Source of the DNA: an uncultured Marinosulfonomonas sp.
GTDB lineage: Bacteria > Pseudomonadota > Alphaproteobacteria > Rhodobacterales > Rhodobacteraceae
Assembly (NCBI GenBank): GCA_947311455.1
Contig: CAMZKY010000109.1
Location: forward strand, 1-11,964
Length of the DNA stretch: 11,964 nucleotides
Direction: 5' to 3'
A program made the position numbers and the translations under genes. Each line of letters opens with the position of its first letter. The first letter of the stretch is position 1. The notes below the pieces were generated by a model. That model did not search any database. It had not been told where the DNA came from and was given only the letters and a program-made list of their open reading frames with translations. This document shows, in pieces, positions 1-5,796 of the stretch.

Positions 1-2
1 TG

Positions 3-371
3 GCCGGTGTCGAGCAAACCGCGGCGATTGTATTTTATTTTTCGGTTACATCAATGGCCATATCGTTGCTGTCTGTTCCGTTTGGCTGGGTCTGGCCAAC
101 GACGCCCGAGTGGGTATTTCTGGTCGGTGCGGGGGTGTTGGGCGGTAGCGGGCAGATTTTACTAACCAGCAGTTACAGATTTGCGGACGCCGGCGTATTG
201 GCCCCGTTTACCTATAGTGCGATGCTTTGGTCATTACTGATCGGATATTTTGTGTTTAACGAGGCGCCCACTGTGATGATGCTGGCCGGTGCAACTCTGG
301 TGATTTTTTCGGGCGTGGTGATTGCTTGGCGTGAACATCAATTAAAGAACGGCGAACGCGAAGTGCTTTAG
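3..371 (+). CDS. EamA/DMT-superfamily transporter, C-terminal part (5' end outside window)
   Basis: The reading frame is already open at the left edge (first full codon at base 3) and ends with TAG at 369-371, so about 122 C-terminal residues are present; EamA proteins are usually near 300 residues. Four hydrophobic stretches can be picked out: around VFYFSV, WVFLVGAGVLGG, the APFTYSAMLWSLL region and the MLAGATLVIFSGVVIAW region. The order 'SYRFADAGVLAPFTYSAMLWSLLIGY' followed by 'FNEAPT' is typical of the second EamA repeat in inner-membrane drug/metabolite transporters, which export or exchange small metabolites. Substrate cannot be predicted. The internal ATG at base 54 is not the true start because the frame is coherent and membrane-like upstream of it. 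Family assignment is firm; role is not. Confidence 0.9.
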   Translation, partial: AGVEQTAAIVFYFSVTSMAISLLSVPFGWVWPTTPEWVFLVGAGVLGGSGQILLTSSYRFADAGVLAPFTYSAMLWSLLIGYFVFNEAPTVMMLAGATLVIFSGVVIAWREHQLKNGEREVL

Positions 372-577
372 ACTTTCCAAAGCGGATACGCAACAGGGCC
401 TTCGTGGGGCGAATGATGGGCAATATGGAAATTGTTGTTCAGAAATATGAAGCCGACAAATCCGTGACCTTCAATCACCATAGTGCTTCAGAAAGATGCG
501 GCATAACTATAGTGTTACGATTACTTGAACGGGTGAATGCGAGGGCAAAACAGCGGACCAGACTCTAGGTCTACGCC
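372..577. other. Intergenic spacer between EamA gene and small exported-protein gene
   Basis: This 206-base spacer lies between two convergent genes. It contains a possible 51-codon plus-strand frame (413-568, ATGATG start, G-rich stretch just upstream) with no recognisable family. At its right end is the hyphenated palindrome CTAGG-N7-CCTAG (565-581), which overlaps the stop codon of the minus-strand gene. No convincing intrinsic terminator with a T-run was found for either flanking gene. Confidence 0.5.
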
Positions 578-581
578 CTAG
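565..581. promoter_or_regulatory. Hyphenated palindrome CTAGG-N7-CCTAG, candidate protein-binding site
   Basis: The sequence CTAGGTCTACGCCCTAG has perfect 5-bp inverted arms around a 7-bp centre. Thirteen of 14 core bases (TAGGyCTACGCCCT) recur at 9220-9233, upstream of the trpB-like gene. It overlaps the TAG stop (580-578) of the minus-strand small exported-protein gene, an odd place for a promoter operator. It could be a regulator site, a weak RNA hairpin at the transcript end, or chance. Function is inferred only from the repetition. Confidence 0.35.
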
Positions 582-1018
582 TTCTGCGACGTTTGTTTTT
601 GATACATTTGATAGGCCAACACTGCAGTTTTAACACCGTCAGCTGCACGGTGCACAGGCTGTGGTTTAAAATGATTTACCCCGACCGTGTAGGAAACCAT
701 CACCGGACCTGCGCCAGATTCCAGTACCACATCAATTCGAACATTTACACCATGACTGCCAAATCCGTTGCGGATGGCTTTGACCAGCTCCTGTTTGGTG
801 AAATTTCTACGCTGTCCGGTTGGCCATGTAACATGCGCCTTTACCGCGCTCACCACATGCGCACCCTCAAAGATCTCCATATCGTTTTTTGTGCGCGACA
901 AAGGGCGAAGCGAAGGGTTTTTGGTGATCTGGTAAGCCGTAACAGACATCACCGCAGGGGAGGCCACAGTGACAATCAGCGCAAGAATAATAATTGCCTG
1001 TTTGGGAAATGCTGCCAT
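578..1018 (-). CDS. Small exported or membrane-anchored protein of unknown function
   Basis: 146 residues. The N-terminus (MAAFPKQ, then IIILALIVTVASPAVMSV) is a short basic segment followed by a hydrophobic stretch, consistent with a signal peptide or an N-terminal membrane anchor; no lipobox cysteine is seen. The rest is a soluble alpha/beta-like domain, including the segment NFTKQELVKAIRNGF and, near residues 90-115, an alternating hydrophobic pattern (VNVRIDVVLE, VMVSYTVGVN) suggesting beta strands. I do not recognise the family. The start at 1018 is supported by AAGGCGG at about 1022-1028. It follows the P1 peptidase gene by 47 bases on the same strand and may be its operon partner. The plus-strand open frame over the same bases is judged a shadow because it lacks protein-like composition. 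Confidence 0.7.
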   Translation of the reverse strand: MAAFPKQAIIILALIVTVASPAVMSVTAYQITKNPSLRPLSRTKNDMEIFEGAHVVSAVKAHVTWPTGQRRNFTKQELVKAIRNGFGSHGVNVRIDVVLESGAGPVMVSYTVGVNHFKPQPVHRAADGVKTAVLAYQMYQKQTSQN

Positions 1019-1065
1019 GATCCGCCTTGCATATTAAAACATACGGCTATGCTATCGGTAATTCC

Positions 1066-2055
1066 TTAGGAAACGGTGAATTTGGATTTCCAGGTCGGTT
1101 GGATATCGCCGTCTTTGACGCTGGCCTCGTAAACACCGCGGGCAATGGCGCGCGCCAGGCATGTGGCTGCGGCATGACCAATGTGAATTGGGTCAAGCAT
1201 TTCGTCGGTGATCTTGTGGGTGCCCGTAGCTACGCCGAAGATCAGATCACCGTCATAGGGTGTGTGGCTTGGCACAATGGCGCGCGCCATGCCGTCATGG
1301 GCGGCAGTGGCCATGCGGGTGGCTTGGGCTTGGGTAAGGTTTGCGTCAGTGGCGACAATGGCGATGGTGGTGTTTTCGCCAAGGTGTTTGTCTGGTTTAG
1401 GCTCATAAAAGGGGTCAGGATTTTGAATCATTCCGCGCCCGCCAAATTCAGCATTCATTTCATACGGTGCGGCCCAGAAATTACAATCAACAGCAACCGA
1501 TCCAAACGCATTCACCGCCACCAGCGCGCCAATGGTAATCCCGCACTCCAAAACCAGTGATGCCGATCCAAGCCCGCCTTTCAGGCTAGTAGTAACACCG
1601 CCCGCGCCAGCGCCAACACTGCCCAAATCAAATTGGGTTGCGGCGCTTTTCAGCGCATCAATCCCAAGCGCTTTATATGGGTTGTCACCCCAATCCTTAT
1701 CGCCGCCATTCAGCAAATCAAACAGAATTGCGCTTGGCACAATCGGCACATTCTGCCCCCCCACATTAAACCCGCGCCCTTGCGCGCGCAGGGTATCCGC
1801 CACACCCGACGCGGCGTCCAAACCAAAGGCCGATCCGCCAGATAACACCAATGCGTCAACCTCCTGCACGGTTTTGTCAGGCGCCAGCAAATCGGTTTCC
1901 CGTGTGCCGGGCGCGCCGCCCATCACCGAAACAGCGGCCACAAAAGGTTGATCCCCGATCAACACCGTTGCGCCGGATTTGATGACATCATCACTGGCAT
2001 TACCCACCCGCAGGCCGGTCACATCGGTAATCAGATTTAGCGCTCCAGGTTCCAT
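1066..2055 (-). CDS. P1-family (S58) peptidase, NylC/DmpA type self-processing hydrolase
   Basis: 329 residues, matching the P1 family (DmpA aminopeptidase, 6-aminohexanoate-oligomer hydrolase NylC). Visible hallmarks are the N-terminal ITDVTGLRVGNA, the block LVLSGGSAFGLDAASGV (residues 69-85), the glycine-rich VGAGAGGVTTSLKGGLGSAS (147-166), and the segment HTPYDGDLIFGVATG near 264-278. In this family a precursor cleaves itself to expose an N-terminal Thr or Ser nucleophile; NylC cuts between Asn266 and Thr267. Here the likely nucleophile is Thr265 of 'SHTPYDGD', preceded by His instead of Asn. Expected activity is hydrolysis of small amides or peptides, in the cytoplasm since no signal peptide is seen. 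The exact substrate is unknown. It lies 69 bases downstream of the SDR gene with a hairpin between them. Its own Shine-Dalgarno is weak. Confidence 0.88.
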   Translation of the reverse strand: MEPGALNLITDVTGLRVGNASDDVIKSGATVLIGDQPFVAAVSVMGGAPGTRETDLLAPDKTVQEVDALVLSGGSAFGLDAASGVADTLRAQGRGFNVGGQNVPIVPSAILFDLLNGGDKDWGDNPYKALGIDALKSAATQFDLGSVGAGAGGVTTSLKGGLGSASLVLECGITIGALVAVNAFGSVAVDCNFWAAPYEMNAEFGGRGMIQNPDPFYEPKPDKHLGENTTIAIVATDANLTQAQATRMATAAHDGMARAIVPSHTPYDGDLIFGVATGTHKITDEMLDPIHIGHAAATCLARAIARGVYEASVKDGDIQPTWKSKFTVS

Positions 2056-2095
2056 TACTTTGGCTTTCTTCTTGTTAAAAATATCTCACGGGGGT

Positions 2096-2116
2096 GCGGG
2101 GGTGTGAAACCCCCGC
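2096..2116. terminator. GC-rich hairpin between SDR and P1-peptidase genes
   Basis: GCGGGGGT (2096-2103) pairs perfectly with ACCCCCGC (2109-2116) around a 5-base loop. On the minus strand, the direction of both flanking genes, a T-rich stretch (ATATTTTT) follows only about a dozen bases beyond the stem, so it is at best a weak or partial terminator, or a stabiliser/attenuator inside a longer transcript. Similar C/G-run hairpins are common between genes in Rhodobacterales (general knowledge, not tested here). Confidence 0.5.
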
Positions 2117-2124
2117 TCTGCCCT

Positions 2125-2865
2125 TTAAATGCAGCGCCCGCCATCCACTTCCATGGCGACACCTGTAATCATACTGGCCTCGTCCGAGCACAAAAATGCA
2201 GCGGCATTACCCATATCTTCCGGCGTCGAAAAACGCCCGATGGGAATGGTCGACAGGAATTTGGCACGAATTTCCGGTGTGTCTTCGCCCATGAATGTTT
2301 GCAGCAGCGGGGTTTCACCGGCCACAGGGTTGATCGCATTTACCCGAATGCCGAACGGAGCCAATTCAACGGCCATGGTGCGGGTTGCGGTGATCATCCA
2401 CCCCTTGGAGGCATTATACCAGTTCAAATTCGGCCGTGGCGAAACGCCGGCGGTTGAGGCCACGTTTAAAATTGTTCCGGTTTTCGCGGCTTTCATCAGC
2501 GGCACGATTTCATGCGCGGTCAGGAACACCGATTTGGCATTTACCGCCAGTACCCGATCAAAATCGGCCTCGGAAATTTCTTCCAGCGGGCCGGGGAGAT
2601 GGGTCACGCCTGCATTGTTGACCATGATGTCGATCCGGCCAAACGCATCCATCGCGGCTTTGGTCATTTCAGCGACGCTGTTGCCATTGGCCACATCTAC
2701 CACTTGGGCAATTCCACCCAGTTCCGCGGCAATTTCAGTCGCTCCATCGCCATTGATATCGGCAATCATCACTTGCGCACCTTCGGCGACAAATTTACGC
2801 GCAATCCCTGCGCCAAAGCCTGATCCGGCTCCTGTAATAATAGCGGTTTTTCCCTTCAGACGCAT
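2125..2865 (-). CDS. SDR-family NAD(P)-dependent oxidoreductase (classical, FabG-like)
   Basis: 246 residues, normal for a classical short-chain dehydrogenase/reductase. The cofactor motif TGAGSGFG is at residues 11-18, with Asp36 at the end of the second beta strand, which usually favours NAD(H) over NADP(H). NNAG is at 83-86, and the catalytic tetrad is Asn109, Ser137, Tyr150 and Lys154 (YNASK). The C-terminus (GVAMEVDGGRCI) is the usual SDR ending. It should reversibly oxidise or reduce a hydroxyl/keto group in the cytosol; the substrate cannot be deduced and generic labels such as 3-oxoacyl-ACP reductase would be over-reading. The start is supported by AAAAGGA just upstream. It follows the Crp/Fnr-like regulator by 31 bases on the same strand, so the two probably share a transcript. 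Confidence 0.92.
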   Translation of the reverse strand: MRLKGKTAIITGAGSGFGAGIARKFVAEGAQVMIADINGDGATEIAAELGGIAQVVDVANGNSVAEMTKAAMDAFGRIDIMVNNAGVTHLPGPLEEISEADFDRVLAVNAKSVFLTAHEIVPLMKAAKTGTILNVASTAGVSPRPNLNWYNASKGWMITATRTMAVELAPFGIRVNAINPVAGETPLLQTFMGEDTPEIRAKFLSTIPIGRFSTPEDMGNAAAFLCSDEASMITGVAMEVDGGRCI

Positions 2866-2896
2866 GGTATATTCCTTTTGACTATTTGGGCAAAAC

Positions 2897-3448
2897 CTAC
2901 GCGTTTAAGCGCCTGCGCGCAAGCTCTCGATAGAGCGCTTCTGGCGAGACACCGATTTCATTTGCCACGCGGTGCCAGCGGCCTTTTTCGGGCAATCCGG
3001 CATCATTCCACGTCAGCCACGCATCTAAACGATCTGCAACGCGGCGAAAGGAAATGATTTCGGCGCGCAGGCGCGATGTGCGCACCTCGCGCGCCAGATG
3101 CGCCACAAATGCATGTGCGGCGTCTGGATGTTCGGTGATCAGGGTTTGCACGTCGCGGCGCGAAAAAACTGTCAGGGTTGAAGGCTCTACCGCTTCGGCC
3201 CCGCAATGGTAATTTTCTGTGGTGATCGAGGCTTCGGCAAGGATATTTCCCACGCCAGCCCGTTGCAGGATAAACGAATTTCCGTCTTTTTGATGGCGCA
3301 GAAGATGGACTTCGCCTTGTTGGACAAGAAACACCGAGGCCACAGGATCATTGCGTTCAAAGATCATTTCCCCCGCCTGCGTTGTGCGGGTGATGGACCG
3401 AAGGGTTGAGAGCTGGCTGACAAAATCGTGATGCATGATAATGATCAT
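2897..3448 (-). CDS. Crp/Fnr-family transcriptional regulator
   Basis: 183 residues, at the short end for the family. Residues about 10-105 form a cyclic-nucleotide-binding-like beta-roll (GEMIFERNDPVASVFLVQQGEVHLLR). A long dimerisation helix follows (AHAFVAHLAREVRTSRLRAEI), then a compact C-terminal helix-turn-helix (WHRVANEIGVSPEALYRELARRR). The FNR-type N-terminal cysteine cluster is absent; the only cysteine is in NYHCGAE, so oxygen sensing by a 4Fe-4S cluster is not expected. The start is uncertain: ATGs at 3448 and 3436 (Met5) are both possible and neither has a Shine-Dalgarno. A palindrome with FNR/CRP half-sites overlaps the start, suggesting autoregulation. The gene is divergent from the His/Met-rich protein gene and precedes the SDR gene. 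The effector is unknown. Confidence 0.9.
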   Translation of the reverse strand: MIIIMHHDFVSQLSTLRSITRTTQAGEMIFERNDPVASVFLVQQGEVHLLRHQKDGNSFILQRAGVGNILAEASITTENYHCGAEAVEPSTLTVFSRRDVQTLITEHPDAAHAFVAHLAREVRTSRLRAEIISFRRVADRLDAWLTWNDAGLPEKGRWHRVANEIGVSPEALYRELARRRLNA

Positions 3449-3449
3449 G
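3434..3449. promoter_or_regulatory. FNR/CRP-like operator (TGAT-N4-ATCA core)
   Basis: CATGAT-AATG-ATCATG is a perfect 6-bp inverted repeat with a 4-bp centre. Its core TGAT-N4-ATCA matches the FNR/FixK-type half-site arrangement (family consensus TTGAT-N4-ATCAA). It covers the ATG at 3446-3448 of the Crp/Fnr-like regulator and lies about 60 bases upstream of the divergent His/Met-rich gene. Binding could repress the regulator and activate the divergent gene. This is inference; the palindrome partly encodes MIIIMH and could be coincidental. Confidence 0.5.
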
Positions 3450-3479
3450 TCACAATGCGGGGGCGCAAGGCAATAGTGC

Positions 3480-3486
3480 TATTAAT
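3480..3486 (+). promoter_or_regulatory. Possible -10 element for the His/Met-rich gene
   Basis: TATTAAT lies 22 bases before the ATG at 3509 and matches four of six -10 positions. No recognisable -35 sits 17 bases upstream (GC-rich there), which fits an activator-dependent promoter driven from the palindrome at 3434-3449. Weak evidence on its own. Confidence 0.25.
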
Positions 3487-3508
3487 CGCAGCAAACAGGA
3501 ATCATCAT

Positions 3509-4120
3509 ATGAGAAAATTTTTAATCGCCGGTATTTTTGCCATAGCGCCCACTGTAACCCTTGCCCAAGACGCCCATTCCGGGATGGATCATGAGGCCAT
3601 GATGAAAAACGTGGAAACAGGGCTGCAAACGGGTATGGCCACAGGCATGGCAACCGGTATGGAGATGTCAGCCATCCCTGCCACCGGAGCCGGACAATCC
3701 GCCTTTGCCGCAATAGAGGAAATTGTTCTGGCCCTTAGCAATGATCCCGGCACCGATTGGTCAAAGGTCAATATCGATGGGCTGCGCGATCATCTGGTGG
3801 ATATGGAGCTGGTGTTCACCGATGCCGATGTCAGCACAAAAGAGGTGGATTTCGGATTGGAATTCACTGTTACCGGCACCGGCAAAACCATTGGCGCGAT
3901 TCAGCGCATGACAGTGGCGCATTCCGGCGTGATGGAGGATAGCGGGCCTTGGTCTTTTAACGCCGTGAAATCCGATACGGGAGCAGTGTTAACTGTAACA
4001 ACCTCGGCTGATGATCTGGTCAAGATGAAAGCCATCGGGTTTTTCGGCATTATTTCACTGGGGATGCATCACCAGTCCCATCACTGGATGATGGCCAGCG
4101 GCAGCAATCCGCATCAATAA
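3509..4120 (+). CDS. Exported His/Met-rich protein of unknown function (possible metal binder)
   Basis: 203 residues from ATG 3509. This start is chosen because MRKFLIAGIFAIAPTVTLAQ is a textbook signal peptide with cleavage after 'LAQ', and CAGGA lies 8 bases upstream; an in-frame extension to 3428 would bury the signal peptide and run over the divergent gene. The mature N-terminus is rich in Met and His (HSGMDHEAMM, then a TGM-A repeat, TGMATGMATGMEM). The C-terminus is again His/Met-rich (GMHHQSHHWMM). There is no cysteine. The middle (about residues 60-180) looks like a beta-rich folded domain. Periplasmic location is likely. His/Met clusters suggest copper or another soft metal, but I do not recognise the family, so the metal role is a hypothesis. 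It is divergent from a Crp/Fnr-like regulator with a shared operator-like palindrome. Confidence 0.85.
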   Translation: MRKFLIAGIFAIAPTVTLAQDAHSGMDHEAMMKNVETGLQTGMATGMATGMEMSAIPATGAGQSAFAAIEEIVLALSNDPGTDWSKVNIDGLRDHLVDMELVFTDADVSTKEVDFGLEFTVTGTGKTIGAIQRMTVAHSGVMEDSGPWSFNAVKSDTGAVLTVTTSADDLVKMKAIGFFGIISLGMHHQSHHWMMASGSNPHQ

Positions 4121-4213
4121 AATCAACGAATCCGTCTTGTTGCCTGCCCTTACGGATCTGCTCGTCGCAAGCCCCGATTTTTAGGTGTGCGGCGGGTATT
4201 TTCTTTGGTTTAA

Positions 4214-4336
4214 GGAATCCACGATTCCGGAATAGTAGTTTTATAAAGCGATTTATTAACCAAGAGGCGCAGCCACTCAGCGCCCCTGTCGGAGCTTTTC
4301 GTTAAGCGAGGAAATCCGCAAGGATTGAGGAGTGGC
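4214..4336. other. Structured non-coding segment with nested inverted repeats
   Basis: The 224-base spacer between the convergent His/Met-rich and aldehyde dehydrogenase genes holds several inverted repeats. GGAATC/GATTCC (4214-4228, 3-base loop) is followed by TAGTTTT and could end the plus-strand transcript. GGCGC/GCGCC spans 4266-4284. GCCACTC (4272-4278) pairs with GAGTGGC (4330-4336) and encloses AATCC-gcaa-GGATT (a stem capped by a GNRA-type loop). The last set could form an alternative multi-branched structure. It could be a bidirectional terminator zone, a dispersed repeat element or a small RNA; no promoter was recognised. Confidence 0.4.
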
Positions 4337-4344
4337 GTGAAAAT

Positions 4345-5796
4345 TTATCCGTGATAGGCGGCAACAGTTTTCACCACTGAAAATCCGTAGAGCGCCTCAA
4401 AGCCTTTTTCACGCCCGTGGCCGGATTTACCATAGCCGCCAAATGGCAGTTCAACCCCGCCACCAGCCCCGTAATTATTGATAAACACCTGCCCTGCTTT
4501 CAGCGCCTTGGCCATGCGCATTTGCCGCGCACCATCACGAGTCCAGACACTGGCGACCAAACCAAAATCGGTGCCGTTGGCAATGGCAATCGCTTCGGCC
4601 TCATCCTCAAACGGGATCACCACTTGCACAGGGCCGAATATTTCCTTTTGCGCCAGCACATGATCCGGCGGCACATCGGCAAACAGGGTTGGCACCACGT
4701 AATTGCCGCCGTCGGGCGTGCCATCAATAATCGTGCCTTGCGCCACCAGACGCAGATCAGCACCTTGCGCCAAAAACCCGTCAACGATTTCCTTTTGCCG
4801 TGCCGAAATCAACGGCCCGACATTCACGTCATCCATGGCTTTACCCACCATCATCCCCGAATAGCTGTCGCCCATTCGTGCCAGTAATTTCTCATAAACA
4901 CCGCGCTGGATCAGCACTCGTGACGAGGCAGAGCACGTCTGCCCCGCGTTCTGAATACAGGCCCCCACCAGAAACGGCAGCGCCGCGTCCAGATCTGCAT
5001 CGTCAAACACCACCTGCGGGGATTTTCCGCCCAGTTCCAGCGTCACTGGAATAACATTTGTCGCCGCCGCGCCTTGGATCATTTCGCCCACACCAACAGA
5101 GCCGGTAAAGGAAATATGCTGAATACCACTGTGGCCCGAAAGCGCCGCACCAGCCTCGGCCCCGATCCCGGGCACCACGTTCAAGGCGCCTTTGGGCAAT
5201 CCGGCTTCTTCGGCCAATGCGGCAAAGGCGAGCGCGGTTAAACAAGCCTCTTCGGCGGGTTTCAACACACAAGCGTTCCCCATCGCCAGCGCCGCCCCGA
5301 CGGAACGGCCAATGATCTGCATAGGATAATTCCACGGCACGATATGCCCCGTGACCCCGTGCGGTTCGCGTAATGTGTAAACCGTGTATCCGTCCATATA
5401 GGGTATGGTTTCGCCGTGCACCTTGTCGGCGGCCCCGCCGTAAAATTCCATATAGCGCGCCATCGCGATGGCGTCATTGCGGGCTTGGGTCAGGGGTTTG
5501 CCCACGTCGTGGGCCTCGATCACGCCAAGATCATCAATCCGGGTTTTGATCAGATCTCCAAGGCGGGTTAAAATTCGCCCCCGTTCCAGCGCCGTTGTGC
5601 GGCCCCATTCCCCTTCCAGCGCGCCTTGTGCCGCAGAAACTGCCGCGTCGATATCGGCTGCCGATCCACGGGCGATTTTCGCCAGTGGTGTATTGTCTGA
5701 CGGGTTCAACAGATCAAGGGTTTGGCCATCATGTGGGGCGACCCATTCACCGTTGATAAAAACCTTGTCAGTCGGGAACCAGATATTTTCAAGCAT
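4345..5796 (-). CDS. NAD(P)-dependent aldehyde dehydrogenase
   Basis: 483 residues, the usual length for the ALDH superfamily. Catalytic and cofactor residues are in place: Asn156 in VPWNYPMQ, Lys179 in LKPAE, the G-motif FTGSVGVG (230-237), general base Glu254 in LELGGKSP, and nucleophile Cys288 in NAGQTCSASS. The C-terminal ELPFGGYGKSGHGREKG is characteristic of broad-specificity NAD-ALDHs, including amino-aldehyde and betaine-aldehyde types. It oxidises an aldehyde to a carboxylate in the cytosol; the substrate is not predictable from motifs. ATG 5796 overlaps the end of the ABC ATPase gene by 8 bases, with GGAG in the preceding coding sequence, so translation is probably coupled. It is the last gene of the transporter operon, suggesting it acts on a compound brought in by that transporter or made from it. 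Confidence 0.95.
   Translation of the reverse strand: MLENIWFPTDKVFINGEWVAPHDGQTLDLLNPSDNTPLAKIARGSAADIDAAVSAAQGALEGEWGRTTALERGRILTRLGDLIKTRIDDLGVIEAHDVGKPLTQARNDAIAMARYMEFYGGAADKVHGETIPYMDGYTVYTLREPHGVTGHIVPWNYPMQIIGRSVGAALAMGNACVLKPAEEACLTALAFAALAEEAGLPKGALNVVPGIGAEAGAALSGHSGIQHISFTGSVGVGEMIQGAAATNVIPVTLELGGKSPQVVFDDADLDAALPFLVGACIQNAGQTCSASSRVLIQRGVYEKLLARMGDSYSGMMVGKAMDDVNVGPLISARQKEIVDGFLAQGADLRLVAQGTIIDGTPDGGNYVVPTLFADVPPDHVLAQKEIFGPVQVVIPFEDEAEAIAIANGTDFGLVASVWTRDGARQMRMAKALKAGQVFINNYGAGGGVELPFGGYGKSGHGREKGFEALYGFSVVKTVAAYHG

Noticed and set aside
593..1069. 158-codon plus-strand frame over the small exported-protein gene
   Set aside because: Composition (many His, Cys, Arg) is typical of a shadow frame, whereas the minus-strand protein has a signal-like N-terminus, regular alternating strands and a Shine-Dalgarno.
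1027..2457. Plus-strand open frames antisense to the P1 peptidase and SDR genes
   Set aside because: The minus-strand products carry complete family motifs; the plus-strand frames overlap one another and have no recognisable domains.
3428..3508. 27-residue N-terminal extension of the His/Met-rich protein
   Set aside because: It would place a polar segment ahead of a clear signal peptide, overlaps the divergent regulator gene, and the internal ATG at 3509 has its own Shine-Dalgarno.
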